A DNA stretch of 64,000 nucleotides, from positions 62,001-126,000 of the forward strand of contig JALTJN010000177.1 in NCBI GenBank assembly GCA_027076405.1, written 5' to 3'. Under the pieces are notes generated by a model. It saw only the letters and a program-made list of their open reading frames with translations, made no database searches and had not been told where the DNA came from. The stretch's first letter is position 1. Every line of letters starts with the position of its first letter. Positions 16,526-25,529 of this stretch are shown here, one piece after another. The translations under genes were made by a program, and so were the position numbers. This DNA is from Chromatiales bacterium. Its GTDB lineage: Bacteria; Pseudomonadota; Gammaproteobacteria; UBA6429.

Positions 16526-17290
16526 ATGGACTTTTATCTCAATGCCTCATCCTTAGGTCATTTTTCAGTAACAGAGCTTGGTCTAATTGCACTTATATTT
16601 ATATGGACAGGCTTTGTCCGTAGTGGCCTGGGATTTGGTGGTGCAGCATTAGGTCTGCCTTTAATGCTGTTTATTTATAACCAGCCAATATACTGGCTCC
16701 CTATCATTGGCGCGCATTTACTCTTTTTTACTTCACTCACCTTGCGCTCACGCTTGCAGAATGTAGACTGGGCATACCTGAAAAAATCCAGTGTTTATAT
16801 TATTCCTTCTGCGCTAATCGGTGTTTTTGGCTTAATTAATTTACCCAATAACTGGCTAATCATCTTTATATATTCAGTCACATTATTTTATGCACTTATT
16901 TGGTTTTTAAATATGAATATTCAAAGCAGTAATGAATGGGTAGATCGCTTTTTATTAGCTTTAGGAGGCTATGTCGCAGGCACCTCTTTAACCGGAGCAC
17001 CGTTAATGGTCGCTGTCTATATGCGGAACGTTACCGCAGAAAAATTACGCGATACACTCTTTGTCTTATGGTTTATTCTGGTTACGATAAAAATGGCAAC
17101 ATTTAAAACCTTAGGTGTCGACATTCACTTTATTGATGCCCTCTATTTATTACCTATAGCGGCTATTGGTCATGTTGCAGGTCTTAAAACACATAGATTG
17201 ATACTAAAGAACGACAAATTATTTAAACGAATTATTGGTGCAGTGCTTATCGTGATCAGCGTACTAGGACTTACTCAGGTAAGTTTTTAA
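16526..17290 (+). CDS. TSUP (TauE/SafE) family permease
   Basis: A 254-residue integral membrane protein with about eight hydrophobic segments and the TSUP signature GFVRSGLGFGGAALGLPLML around 30-50, repeated in weaker form as GYVAGTSLTGAPLMVAVY. The family exports sulfite, sulfoacetate or related organosulfur anions, but the substrate cannot be assigned here. Its end overlaps the convergent pseudouridine synthase gene by 20 bases. Confidence 0.88.
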   Translation: MDFYLNASSLGHFSVTELGLIALIFIWTGFVRSGLGFGGAALGLPLMLFIYNQPIYWLPIIGAHLLFFTSLTLRSRLQNVDWAYLKKSSVYIIPSALIGVFGLINLPNNWLIIFIYSVTLFYALIWFLNMNIQSSNEWVDRFLLALGGYVAGTSLTGAPLMVAVYMRNVTAEKLRDTLFVLWFILVTIKMATFKTLGVDIHFIDALYLLPIAAIGHVAGLKTHRLILKNDKLFKRIIGAVLIVISVLGLTQVSF

Positions 17291-18119
17291 GAGCAGGATG
17301 CAAACTTATATCAAGCTCATATTTTTTTTCAATCTCGTCAACCGGATAAACAAAAGAAAGCGAGCAGGCAGAAAGTTGTAAATCAGTAAGCTCATCCTTA
17401 TTTCCATATCGACGGTCACCAATCACCGGATAGCCTTTCCCTGCCAAATGAATTCTTATTTGATGCTTACGCCCAGTCTCGATATCTACGGCAAGCAGAG
17501 ATTTATTTCTCTTTTCATCATATTGAATTAGTGATATATGTGAAACAGCTTGTTTATTTCCAACAGGATTGTTGATTGTCATTCTTTCTGGCGGAAACTC
17601 TCCATGAACGATGACTTTATAATTTTTTGTAATTTTCTTTTTTTGAAATAAGTCAGCCAACAAAGCAGCTGTTTTTTTCTTATGAGCAATTAAAACCAGA
17701 CCAGAGGCAAAGCGATCGAGTCGATGTACAATAAAAGCAGGACGTTGCGGTTCTAAATGTTGTTCAACCCAGCGATTAATCGCACAATGATCACCCCACT
17801 TGCTCCCCTGAGATAACATACCCCGAGGCTTGTACCAGACACTATAATCTCCTTCATCGGCGACAAGAAGAGCATCATCAACAATATTATTAAGTACGTT
17901 TGGATCGTAGTATAAATGCAGAGTCATTCCGGCACTTAGCTTTTTACTTTTACGGCGTAAACGATGGCTACCATTTTTGTCTGTCAGCCAGACAGCCCCC
18001 TTTTGCATAAACTGTTTTATTTTTTGCTTTGAAAAATCTGTAGCCGATGCAAGCAAGTCAACCGCATTATGCTCATCATTTACAACCTTAACATGGTATT
18101 CATTCGACTCTGATTGCAA
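17271..18119 (-). CDS. RluA-family RNA pseudouridine synthase
   Basis: The 282-residue protein has an N-terminal S4-like region (about 18-65) and the catalytic motif HRLDRFASGLVL with the conserved Asp at residue 135, then GRKHQIRIHLAGKGYPVIGD typical of RluA enzymes. It isomerises uridine in rRNA or tRNA; the site modified cannot be inferred. The start is TTG with GTGAG 6 bases upstream. The 3' end overlaps the convergent TSUP gene. Confidence 0.9.
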   Translation of the reverse strand: MQSESNEYHVKVVNDEHNAVDLLASATDFSKQKIKQFMQKGAVWLTDKNGSHRLRRKSKKLSAGMTLHLYYDPNVLNNIVDDALLVADEGDYSVWYKPRGMLSQGSKWGDHCAINRWVEQHLEPQRPAFIVHRLDRFASGLVLIAHKKKTAALLADLFQKKKITKNYKVIVHGEFPPERMTINNPVGNKQAVSHISLIQYDEKRNKSLLAVDIETGRKHQIRIHLAGKGYPVIGDRRYGNKDELTDLQLSACSLSFVYPVDEIEKKYELDISLHPALKNLPE

Positions 18120-18303
18120 AATATACTCACTGTCACTTATTCGGATTTTAAAAAAATTTTATGCCCACCTTAAAGTGAGCTAATATGAAAAACACTAAAA
18201 CATTTCAACTGTTTTACCGAGCCGGGAACGAATAAACCCGAAACAGAATTTTAAATCATATTCAAAATTTTTAATTTATCTGATAACAAACTGATAAACT
18301 AAA

Positions 18304-18723
18304 TTAACTAACAACACTCACTAACATCATTATTTTTATCCACATCGCCACAAGCACAATACATGATGCAGCAAAAACAAATAAACGATGCAGAATATGA
18401 TTATAGCTGGTATGAATAATAGAATGCGCATAGCGCAAAACAACATATAACCATGCTGTCGTAATAAAATATCCTTGCTGCTGATTTAACAGTATCGCTA
18501 AAATGCAAACCACATAGAATAATATCGGAAGCTCAAGCAAATTATTAAAGTTTTGTGTAATAGTAACAAGCTGCTCCGGGGGCTCACCACCTTTGTTGAT
18601 TTTAAAATAACGAGGGGATAACTTTCTACTGCGAACAGCGTTTACTCTCAAATAAAGCATCACCAGCATAATTGCTATTGTTAAAAAAACCAACGCAGCC
18701 ATTGGATAAATAAGTGCAAACAT
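18304..18723 (-). CDS. MAPEG-family membrane protein
   Basis: A 139-residue protein with four hydrophobic segments and the MAPEG core QNFNNLLELPILFYV (about 77-91) and RYAHSIIHTSYNH. The eukaryotic members handle eicosanoids and glutathione; bacterial members are poorly characterised. GGGAG with 5 bases spacing precedes the ATG. It follows oxyR on the same strand with 24 bases between, so the two are probably co-transcribed. Confidence 0.85.
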   Translation of the reverse strand: MFALIYPMAALVFLTIAIMLVMLYLRVNAVRSRKLSPRYFKINKGGEPPEQLVTITQNFNNLLELPILFYVVCILAILLNQQQGYFITTAWLYVVLRYAHSIIHTSYNHILHRLFVFAASCIVLVAMWIKIMMLVSVVS

Positions 18724-18747
18724 AATTACTCCCTGTAATATTTATCT

Positions 18748-19662
18748 TTAATAAAACACATTAACCGGTAAAACAGATTTTATCAATTCAGCAATATTAT
18801 TGAATGCCTGCTCTCGATAACTATTTTTTCTGTAAAGTAATCCAATACGACGATTAGGTTTAGGATCAGCAAATTCAATATAACGAATTTCGTCTGTTTT
18901 TCTTATTTTGGCTGGCACAGCTAACTCTGGCATCAATGTCATCCCCATCCCTTCACCAACCATGTGCCGCAAGGTTTCAAGACTCGTGGCATGGTACTGT
19001 CCCTCTTCTTTTACACCGGCAAGCAAGCACACATCCAGAATATGGCCACGTAAACAATGACCTTCTTCGAGCAAAATCAATTCTTGTTGTGCAAGATCCC
19101 CCATATTAATTGACTTCATTTTTGCCAAGCTGTTATTTTTATTCACCGCCAAACGAAAAGGTTCCCTGAACAAATCAATTTCTACAAAGTCATGCTTTTC
19201 AACAGGTAAAGCAAGAATCAGACAGTCAAGTTCTGCTTTTTCAAGTTTTTCTAATAGCACATGAGTCTGGTATTCATACAACCAGATTTTTAACTCTGAA
19301 TATTGTTTATTTAGCTGAGGCATAATTACCGGCAAAAGATAAGGTGCTATGGTAGGAATAATTCCAACCCTGACATCCCCCACCATGGGATCATGAAAAT
19401 AATTCGCTGTATCTTTTATCGCATTGATTTCGACTAATACATTACGCGCATGCCTGACAACAGCCTCACCTGCCTCGGTCATAGAAACCTGTCGGTTATT
19501 TCTTTCAACTAGAAGCACTCCCAACTCCTCTTCCAGTTTTTTTAGCTGGCCACTTAAAGTTGGCTGACTAACAAAGCAGCGAGCCGCAGCACGATGAAAA
19601 TGCAGCTCTTCTGCCACCGCGATCAAATATTCCAATTCCCGTATATTCACTTTATGAACCAT
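18748..19662 (-). CDS. oxyR: Hydrogen peroxide-sensing LysR regulator OxyR
   Basis: OxyR activates peroxide defence genes on oxidation. The 304-residue protein has a LysR winged helix at 4-65 (ELHFHRAAARCFVSQPTLSG) and the redox pair C203 and C212 in GHCLRGHILDVCLLAG, which align with E. coli C199 and C208. The downstream ATSLETLRHMVGEGMGMTLMP is also typical. An OxyR-like operator directly abuts its start codon, suggesting autoregulation and control of the divergent peroxiredoxin gene. Confidence 0.96.
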   Translation of the reverse strand: MVHKVNIRELEYLIAVAEELHFHRAAARCFVSQPTLSGQLKKLEEELGVLLVERNNRQVSMTEAGEAVVRHARNVLVEINAIKDTANYFHDPMVGDVRVGIIPTIAPYLLPVIMPQLNKQYSELKIWLYEYQTHVLLEKLEKAELDCLILALPVEKHDFVEIDLFREPFRLAVNKNNSLAKMKSINMGDLAQQELILLEEGHCLRGHILDVCLLAGVKEEGQYHATSLETLRHMVGEGMGMTLMPELAVPAKIRKTDEIRYIEFADPKPNRRIGLLYRKNSYREQAFNNIAELIKSVLPVNVFY

Positions 19663-19664
19663 CG

Positions 19665-19701
19665 ATAGATAACACCTATCAATATAGTAGAAATAAACGA
19701 T
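19665..19701. promoter_or_regulatory. OxyR operator in the oxyR-peroxiredoxin intergenic region
   Basis: The sequence fits ATAG-N7-CTAT-N7-ATAG-N7-CTAT at 14 of 16 fixed positions (ATAG, CTAT, GTAG, CGAT, all with exact 7-base spacers). It covers the region just before the oxyR start and stops 2 bases before a -35-like element for the divergent gene, as expected of an OxyR site that represses one and activates the other. Confidence 0.8.
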
Positions 19702-19702
19702 T

Positions 19703-19730
19703 TTATCAATAAAAGAAAATTACCGATAAT
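19703..19730 (+). promoter_or_regulatory. Putative promoter of the peroxiredoxin-glutaredoxin gene
   Basis: TTATCA, 16 bases, GATAAT. The weak -35 sits directly next to the OxyR box, the arrangement of OxyR-activated promoters. The call depends mostly on that position. Confidence 0.45.
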
Positions 19731-19809
19731 ACTTCCGTGTTCAAGGCAAGCCGATTATTATCGCGCCTTATCAACTCATTCATATTAAATACAAAGAGAG
19801 GAAATTAAA

Positions 19810-20550
19810 ATGGAAAATCGTGAAGGACAAAATGTTCCACAAGTTACATTTCATACACGCGACAATCACCAATGGGTAGATGTATCAACAGATGATATTT
19901 TTAAAGATAAAACTGTCATCGTATTTTCACTACCAGGTGCATTCACACCAACATGTTCTTCAACTCATGTGCCACGCTATAACCAGTTAGCGCCCACGTT
20001 TAAAGAAAATGGCGTTGATGATATTGTTTGTGTTTCTGTCAATGATGCTTTTGTGATGAACGAGTGGAAAAAGGGACAACATGCAGACAATGTGACCTTT
20101 ATCCCGGATGGTAATGGTGAATTCAGTGAAGGCATGGGTATGCTAGTGGATAAGGATGACCTTGGATTTGGTAAACGCTCATGGCGCTATTCAATGCTGG
20201 TTAAGAACGGCGTTATTGAAAAAATGTTCATCGAAGAAAATGTACCCGGCGATCCATTTGATGTCTCTGATGCGGACACCATGCTGGCTTATATTGCACC
20301 AAATGCGAAAAAGCCGAGTGATGTAACAATATTTACTCGTCCTGACTGTGAGTACTGTGCTCGCGCTAAAGGTATGCTTGCTGATGCCGGCATGGAGTAT
20401 GAAGAACTTGTGTTAAACCGTGATTATACTGAAGCAACTTTACGAGCTGTTGCCGGTATTTCCAGTGTTCCACAAATTTTCATTGACGGTGACTATGTTG
20501 GTGGTTCAGAGAGCTTAAAAGAATATCTCTCGACTGATGCTGTAGCATAA
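19810..20550 (+). CDS. Hybrid peroxiredoxin-glutaredoxin
   Basis: A fusion of a Prx5-type peroxiredoxin and a glutaredoxin, as in Haemophilus PGdx. The peroxidatic Cys is C49 in [15 protein letters not shown]; the glutaredoxin half begins near residue 168 and has the active site CEYC (C180-C183) and the glutathione-site motif [15 protein letters not shown]. It reduces peroxides with glutathione in the cytoplasm. GAGAGGAAA precedes the ATG. The 246-residue length is normal for the fusion. It is divergent from oxyR and ends in a strong terminator. Confidence 0.96.
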   Translation: MENREGQNVPQVTFHTRDNHQWVDVSTDDIFKDKTVIVFSLPGAFTPTCSSTHVPRYNQLAPTFKENGVDDIVCVSVNDAFVMNEWKKGQHADNVTFIPDGNGEFSEGMGMLVDKDDLGFGKRSWRYSMLVKNGVIEKMFIEENVPGDPFDVSDADTMLAYIAPNAKKPSDVTIFTRPDCEYCARAKGMLADAGMEYEELVLNRDYTEATLRAVAGISSVPQIFIDGDYVGGSESLKEYLSTDAVA

Positions 20551-20555
20551 CCATA

Positions 20556-20587
20556 AAAAGGGGAATCAATTTGATTCCCCTTTTTAT
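20556..20587. terminator. Bidirectional rho-independent terminator
   Basis: AAAAAGGGGAATCAATTTGATTCCCCTTTTT is written here as two arms: AAAAAGGGGAATC and GATTCCCCTTTTT around AATTT. It has a U-run in both directions and lies between the convergent peroxiredoxin and DyP peroxidase genes. Confidence 0.93.
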
Positions 20588-20592
20588 TTCTT

Positions 20593-21474
20593 TTATATCC
20601 CCAATTTGCTCAGATCAAGTTTCGATTCCTTCATCGGCGGACTCCAGAGATAGGCGCCGGTAACAGGTTTTGTAAAACGCAATAAGGCATCCTGGATTCC
20701 ATCCTCAAAACCAATCATCCTTTTTAAAATAGCATCAAAAGCCGCAAACGATTTTCCAAAAGCAACAAAAACCAAACCCGCATCCATCCCTTCTGCCCAG
20801 GGCATAGAACGACGTAGTACAAATGCTTCAGGAGTAAAGCTTTCCTGTGCAGCACGTTTAACGTGCGCTGAATCCGGTGCGCCATCAAACTCCTCATTGT
20901 CACTCACATGCCGGCCAATGGCGTCATCCTTTTCTTTTTCAGTCATCAAGTTCAGCATATCAAAATCATGTATCCACTGTTGTACTGCTACAAAGCTACT
21001 CCCATCCATGCCCTCTCCTTGCCCGCTTACAATCGCTGCGGTAATTGCTTCGTCATCCTGAGGGTTTTCTGTGCCATCAACATAACCACTTAAATCACGA
21101 TTATCATCATATTGAAAACTATCAACAACATCGGTAAGTTCAAAAGAAGCGGACAACAATAACTCTAATTTTCTCGAACGATGAAATAACTCTCCGCGAT
21201 CATTACCACGCAACCATAACCACAAGGCACAAGGTGTTGAGGGAATATCAACACCGGATGAGGCATACACAGGCATTGGCGTTAAACCACTAATTTCAAC
21301 ACCAAGCGCTTTAGTTAACGATTGTCCCAAACCAACAACAACCGATTCTCCATCAATGGAATTTTGTAACGTGCCGAGAGTTTCTTTAACCGTTTCGATA
21401 TCTGCCAGACTAAAACTCATATAGCGAGCAAATTTATTTTCTGTTGCCAAAATACCTTTTTGAACTGTTTGCAT
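20593..21474 (-). CDS. DyP-type heme peroxidase (YfeX-like)
   Basis: The 293-residue protein has the DyP motif SGYVDGTENPQD, with the catalytic Asp at about 133 of the chosen start, and DSAHVKRA near 203 holding the likely proximal heme His, followed by LRRSMPW with the conserved Arg. It oxidises substrates with peroxide; a cytoplasmic YfeX-like role is likely since no signal peptide is visible. I chose the ATG at 21474, which has AGGT upstream. The gene is convergent with the peroxiredoxin gene. Confidence 0.92.
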   Translation of the reverse strand: MQTVQKGILATENKFARYMSFSLADIETVKETLGTLQNSIDGESVVVGLGQSLTKALGVEISGLTPMPVYASSGVDIPSTPCALWLWLRGNDRGELFHRSRKLELLLSASFELTDVVDSFQYDDNRDLSGYVDGTENPQDDEAITAAIVSGQGEGMDGSSFVAVQQWIHDFDMLNLMTEKEKDDAIGRHVSDNEEFDGAPDSAHVKRAAQESFTPEAFVLRRSMPWAEGMDAGLVFVAFGKSFAAFDAILKRMIGFEDGIQDALLRFTKPVTGAYLWSPPMKESKLDLSKLGI

Positions 21475-21654
21475 AATCACACCTGAATAAATAGAAACGA
21501 CATTAATATCATTGACTATTATTTGCTAATTTTGCTTTAAAAACCAGAAACAATACCCCATTAATTAAATTGTAACCTAACGTACAGACGCTAAAGATGA
21601 ATCGCACTATACTTACGATCAGTAGTCAGTAATTCACATTTCAGGTACTTTTAA

Positions 21655-22095
21655 ATGGAAAATAAAACTTCACAGATATTTTTAGATGCCTATCGTGGCA
21701 GTTTTACTTCCATGATGCGTTGGCCGCAACTAGATGATTTCTGGGCTCTATTAAATGAACAAGCTGATGATAGCTGGTTTATTTACGCTGTAGGTGAGCT
21801 GCCACCAGAGGTACCTGTCAGTAAAGATAAGCTGTTATCTTTTGTTAAAGAAATCAATATTTTATTACACAAGGATCATGATGAAGAATACTGTGGCATC
21901 GTTTATGCGGATGACAAAGAAACGCCTTCATTTATTAAAATTTATGATCCCAATAATCTCGGTGTCTCTTGTGGCTTTAGTGATAATCCGCCTATGCCCG
22001 GCTGGATACTATCAAAACTAAAACCCGTAGAACTAGAAGCTGCATTGAACCCGCCCAATAATCGCCGTCGCTGGTGGAAGAAACTATTTTCATAA
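21655..22095 (+). CDS. Conserved hypothetical protein, 146 residues
   Basis: A soluble, Trp-rich protein opening with FLDAYRGSFTSMMRWPQL and ending with a basic RRRWWKKLFS tail. I recognise no catalytic motif. AGG precedes the ATG at 21655. Codon use looks like that of its neighbours. The basic aromatic C-terminus could contact membrane or nucleic acid, but this is speculation. It stands alone, about 175 bases from the divergent DyP gene. Confidence 0.75.
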   Translation: MENKTSQIFLDAYRGSFTSMMRWPQLDDFWALLNEQADDSWFIYAVGELPPEVPVSKDKLLSFVKEINILLHKDHDEEYCGIVYADDKETPSFIKIYDPNNLGVSCGFSDNPPMPGWILSKLKPVELEAALNPPNNRRRWWKKLFS

Positions 22096-22323
22096 AAATA
22101 ATAATTATCAAAAATTTACAATGTCTATAACAATTACTGTAAAGCTAACTCACTGATATTACTGCAAATATAAATCTTTTTATACTACAACCAGCTTGTT
22201 ACATGCTGTCCCAAAGTATTCTCGGTCGAAATTTTAAGTCATACTCCTTAAACTGGCTTGTCAGCCTAAGAGAGCCGTCATTCCTGCTCTTTATATTACT
22301 GCTAATTATTCAAGGTTATATCC

Positions 22324-22692
22324 ATGGCCCATACAAATACCTGGACATCTAAAGGCTTAATCAGAAAATTCACCGGTGATGTTGAAGCCGAAGAAATTTT
22401 AAAATCAAATTTTGAATCTCACGAAAATTCTGGATTCATGAAAATAAAATATATTATAAATGACTTCAGTAACGTCAACGAAATACGAATAAATACCGAA
22501 CATACAAAAATATATGCATTAACCGACGATATTATTTCGGATACAAAAGGTAAATTTAAAATTGCAATTGTGGCGACTAAAGATGAACATTTAATGTTAG
22601 CGAATAGTTACCGTAATGAAATGAAAAATTATCATTTTACCTGTGAAATTTTTCAAACCTTTGAAAAAGCGAAAGAATGGGCCGAATTGTAG
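22324..22692 (+). CDS. STAS/SpoIIAA-like small protein
   Basis: A 122-residue soluble protein. The second half, FKIAIVATKDEHLMLANSY followed by FQTFEKAKEWAEL, follows the pattern of SpoIIAA-like (STAS/SEC14-type) proteins, in which a central strand precedes helices and the chain ends with an EEAxxWL-like helix. Its binding partner is unknown. AAGG with good spacing precedes the ATG. It sits in a loose run of small plus-strand genes. Confidence 0.65.
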   Translation: MAHTNTWTSKGLIRKFTGDVEAEEILKSNFESHENSGFMKIKYIINDFSNVNEIRINTEHTKIYALTDDIISDTKGKFKIAIVATKDEHLMLANSYRNEMKNYHFTCEIFQTFEKAKEWAEL

Positions 22693-22862
22693 TGAAGTAA
22701 AATAATCAGTACGGCATAATAATCACTTATTAAATCCCCCCACTGCATATTATTCATATAAGTATACTCAGTTTTTATCCATGTTTTTGATCTGAGTCAC
22801 ATTTTTTGCTCTTCCATTAAGATACATTTTAGGCTTTCTCATTGGCGGTTTAGACGTATCTC

Positions 22863-23213
22863 ATGAAAAAACAGATTATCTTCATTATTACCCTCTTCGT
22901 GCTTAATACCCCTGTTCTGTATGCCGAAAAATTAGCATCAGTTTTATCCGGCAAAATTATTTCCCGAAATTTGGCTGGAGTCGAAATTATTATGAAAGAA
23001 AGTGATAATAGTATTTTAGATATGACCGATACGACTCCAACCGGTAGCTATAAACTCGATTTAACAATTATGGACACACCTTCACGAACTGAAGTGGATA
23101 AATTAATTATTGAAATAAAAAGTAAAACCGGTATCAAAAAGAAAGTTAATGTAAAAGACTACATGAGAATTTTTGATGATACCGTTTTATTGAACCCAAT
23201 TATTCTCAATTAA
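22863..23213 (+). CDS. Secreted small protein, carboxypeptidase-regulatory-like
   Basis: A 116-residue protein with a clear signal peptide (MKKQIIFIITLFVLNTPVLYA, cleavage near residue 21). The mature part, with LSGKIISRNLAGVEIIMKE and TPTGSYKLDL, resembles a single beta-sandwich of the carboxypeptidase regulatory type. It is probably periplasmic or outer-membrane attached. No neighbour suggests a function. Confidence 0.65.
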   Translation: MKKQIIFIITLFVLNTPVLYAEKLASVLSGKIISRNLAGVEIIMKESDNSILDMTDTTPTGSYKLDLTIMDTPSRTEVDKLIIEIKSKTGIKKKVNVKDYMRIFDDTVLLNPIILN

Positions 23214-23395
23214 TATCGTTAATTTCAAAGACAAATAAAAACAGCCTCTTAACCAACAACAAACGCTGATGCATTAATACAAACCATAACTTGTCTGGTA
23301 CGCTTATCCCCCTCTAACCTGGGCCGGTTCAGGTACAAGAAACATCAACTTTTTTTAATTTTGTTTTGTATCGAAGTAGCAACATAATTTGCGGC

Positions 23396-23427
23396 AAAAA
23401 AAAAGCTTACCTTTGCGGTAAGCTTTG
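23396..23427 (-). terminator. Rho-independent terminator after tRNA-Arg(ACG)
   Basis: On the minus strand AAAGCTTACC, loop GCAAA, GGTAAGCTTT is followed by a run of T. It lies just downstream of the tRNA-Arg gene and ends the csrA-side tRNA transcript. Confidence 0.9.
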
Positions 23428-23434
23428 ATTTATA

Positions 23435-23511
23435 TGGCGCGCCTGGCACGATTCGAACGTGCGACCGCTCGGTTCGTAGCCGAGTACTCTATCCAGCTGA
23501 GCTACAGGCGC
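23435..23511 (-). tRNA. tRNA-Arg (anticodon ACG)
   Basis: The minus strand folds into a 77-base cloverleaf: acceptor GCGCCTG with CAGGCGC, anticodon stem CTCGG/CCGAG with loop CTACGAA (anticodon ACG), T-loop GTTCGAATC and encoded CCA. It follows tRNA-Ser and csrA in the order conserved in many Gammaproteobacteria. Confidence 0.97.
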
Positions 23512-23583
23512 TTTTGAGCGAGGTGCACTATACATGGAATCTATTTCAATTCCAAATATTTAATGCAATGTTACTTGTAAAAA

Positions 23584-23673
23584 TGGCGGAGAAGGAGGGA
23601 TTCGAACCCTCGATAGGGATTAACCTATACACCCTTAGCAGGGGCGCGCCTTCAGCCGCTCGGCCACTTCTCC
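23584..23673 (-). tRNA. tRNA-Ser (anticodon GCT)
   Basis: A 90-base tRNA with the long variable arm of serine tRNAs. The acceptor GGAGAAG pairs with CTTCTCC, the anticodon loop is CTGCTAA (GCT) and CCA is encoded. It lies between csrA and tRNA-Arg on the same strand. Confidence 0.96.
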
Positions 23674-23747
23674 AATATTTAACGAGCGCAAGGATACTGA
23701 AGGATAAAGCCGAGGTAAAGCCTTTATGACACTAATCGCTTATTTTA

Positions 23748-23933
23748 TTACTCATTACCCGGTTGTTTTGTTTCATTTTGAATACGTTCGTAAATTTCTT
23801 CACGATGTACAGAAACATCACGCGGTGCATTAACACCAATACGAACCTGATTTCCTTTGACACCAAGGACGGTCACGGTTACTTCATCACCGATCATGAG
23901 CGTTTCACCGACTCGTCTCGTTAAAATCAACAT
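23748..23933 (-). CDS. csrA: Carbon storage regulator CsrA
   Basis: CsrA (RsmA) is a dimeric RNA-binding protein that recognises GGA in hairpin loops and controls carbon flow, motility and biofilm genes. The 61-residue product matches the family closely, beginning [18 protein letters not shown] and containing the RNA-binding R44 in VHREEI. GGAG precedes the ATG. It is downstream of lysC and upstream of the tRNAs. A candidate CsrB/RsmY-type sponge RNA is encoded at about 46822-47000. Confidence 0.98.
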   Translation of the reverse strand: MLILTRRVGETLMIGDEVTVTVLGVKGNQVRIGVNAPRDVSVHREEIYERIQNETKQPGNE

Positions 23934-24112
23934 ACTATTTACTCCTCAAACAATAATTCTTTCGTTACAGTTCCTTCTGTGTCCTTATACAACCTAATAA
24001 AACTAGCCTATATGACACGCTCGACCTATATATCGACAGCAAAAAAAGAAACTTTAAAAATATTTAATGTCTTTACATTAAACAACACTTGGTTAAAAAT
24101 TCACCAAAACAA

Positions 24113-25336
24113 CTAACTCTTAGCCGCATCCAGACCAAATTCTGAATGTAGTGCTCGCACGCCCAGTTCCAAATATTTTTCATCAACCACAACAGAAATT
24201 TTAATTTCAGAAGTCGAAATCATTCGAATATTAATACCTTCATTAGCTAATGCTTTGAACATTTGGCTGGCAATACCCGCATGTGAACGCATACCCACAC
24301 CTACTAGAGATATTTTTACAATCGCGTTATCACCAATAACTTCCCGAGCACCCAGCTCTTTCGCAGTTTTATTCAGAATATCTAGTGCGTTGTCGTAATC
24401 ATTACGGTGTACTGTAAAGGTAAAATCAGTCGTACCATCATCACCCACATTCTGAATAATCATATCAACTTCAATATTGGCTTCACCAATTGAACCCAGA
24501 ATATTATGAGCCACACCGGGTTGATCTGGCACACCTAAGATCGTGAGTTTGGCTTCATCACGGTTAAAGGCAATTCCTGAAATGGCTGCTTGTTCCATAT
24601 TCTCTTCCTCGTAGGTGATCAGTGTACCCGGCCCTTCTTTAAATGAAGAAAGTACGCGTAATTTCACGTTATATTTACCGGCAAACTCCACTGAGCGAAT
24701 TTGCAATACTTTTGAACCTAAACTGGCCATTTCCAGCATTTCTTCAAAGGTAATTTTTTCCAGACGACGTGCATCCGGTACAACTCTGGGATCAGTCGTG
24801 TAAACCCCGTCCACATCAGTATAAATCTGGCATTCATCCGCTTTTAATGCCGCTGCCAGAGCAACTGCGGTAGTGTCAGAGCCACCGCGACCTAATGTTG
24901 TAATATTGCCATGCTCATCTTTACCTTGAAATCCGGCAACAATGACAATACGCCCTATATCTAAATCTGCTCTTATTTTCGCTTCATCAATATTTAAAAT
25001 TCGCGCTTTGGTATGCGCACTATCAGTCAAAATATGTACCTGAGAGCCGGTATAAGAACGTGCATCATAACCACGCTCTTTTAGCGCCATACCTAATAAG
25101 GCAATGGTCACTTGCTCGCCGGTTGACACTAAAACATCATATTCACGTGGATCCGGCTTAGCTGAGATTTGTTGAGCCATTTCGACCAAACGATTGGTCT
25201 CACCACTCATGGCGGATACCGCAACAACAACGTCATGGCCGGCTTTTTTCGCCGCGATCAGACGCTCAGCGACATTTTCGATTTTTTCAACCGAGCCGAC
25301 CGAAGTACCACCGTATTTTTGAACGATTAAAGCCAT
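24113..25336 (-). CDS. lysC: Aspartate kinase
   Basis: The enzyme phosphorylates aspartate, the first step to lysine, threonine, methionine and diaminopimelate. The 407-residue protein starts ALIVQKYGGTSVGSVEKI, has the kinase region to about 245 and two ACT domains after that (about 265-335 and 345-405), the layout of the Pseudomonas-type enzyme regulated by lysine and threonine. It sits between alaS and csrA. The 193-base leader has three hairpins, the last being terminator-like and close to the start codon. Confidence 0.96.
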   Translation of the reverse strand: MALIVQKYGGTSVGSVEKIENVAERLIAAKKAGHDVVVAVSAMSGETNRLVEMAQQISAKPDPREYDVLVSTGEQVTIALLGMALKERGYDARSYTGSQVHILTDSAHTKARILNIDEAKIRADLDIGRIVIVAGFQGKDEHGNITTLGRGGSDTTAVALAAALKADECQIYTDVDGVYTTDPRVVPDARRLEKITFEEMLEMASLGSKVLQIRSVEFAGKYNVKLRVLSSFKEGPGTLITYEEENMEQAAISGIAFNRDEAKLTILGVPDQPGVAHNILGSIGEANIEVDMIIQNVGDDGTTDFTFTVHRNDYDNALDILNKTAKELGAREVIGDNAIVKISLVGVGMRSHAGIASQMFKALANEGINIRMISTSEIKISVVVDEKYLELGVRALHSEFGLDAAKS

Positions 25337-25349
25337 GTTTTACCCACGC

Positions 25350-25382
25350 AAAAAGGACGCAAATTAAACACTAATTCGTCCT
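25350..25382 (-). terminator. Terminator-like hairpin immediately upstream of lysC
   Basis: On the minus strand AGGACG-AATTA, loop, TAATT-CGTCCT is followed by TTTTT, ending about 16 bases before the lysC ATG. It may end the alaS transcript or act as an attenuator for lysC; position alone cannot decide. Confidence 0.65.
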
Positions 25383-25529
25383 AGATTTAAAGAGAATGCC
25401 CCGAAAAAGGGCGTCTAAATGAGACTATCGTGCAAAAGGCACGTTATGTTTAGGTGATAATTCGCGTCATTGACACTCAAAAAACAGGAAACCAGGGAAT
25501 ACCCTATATTTCTGTGTAAACAATGACGA

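Noticed and set aside
25337..25529. Lysine riboswitch ahead of lysC
   Set aside because: The leader lacks the conserved AGGCGCG and GGAA-type core elements and the five-helix layout; only simple hairpins are visible.
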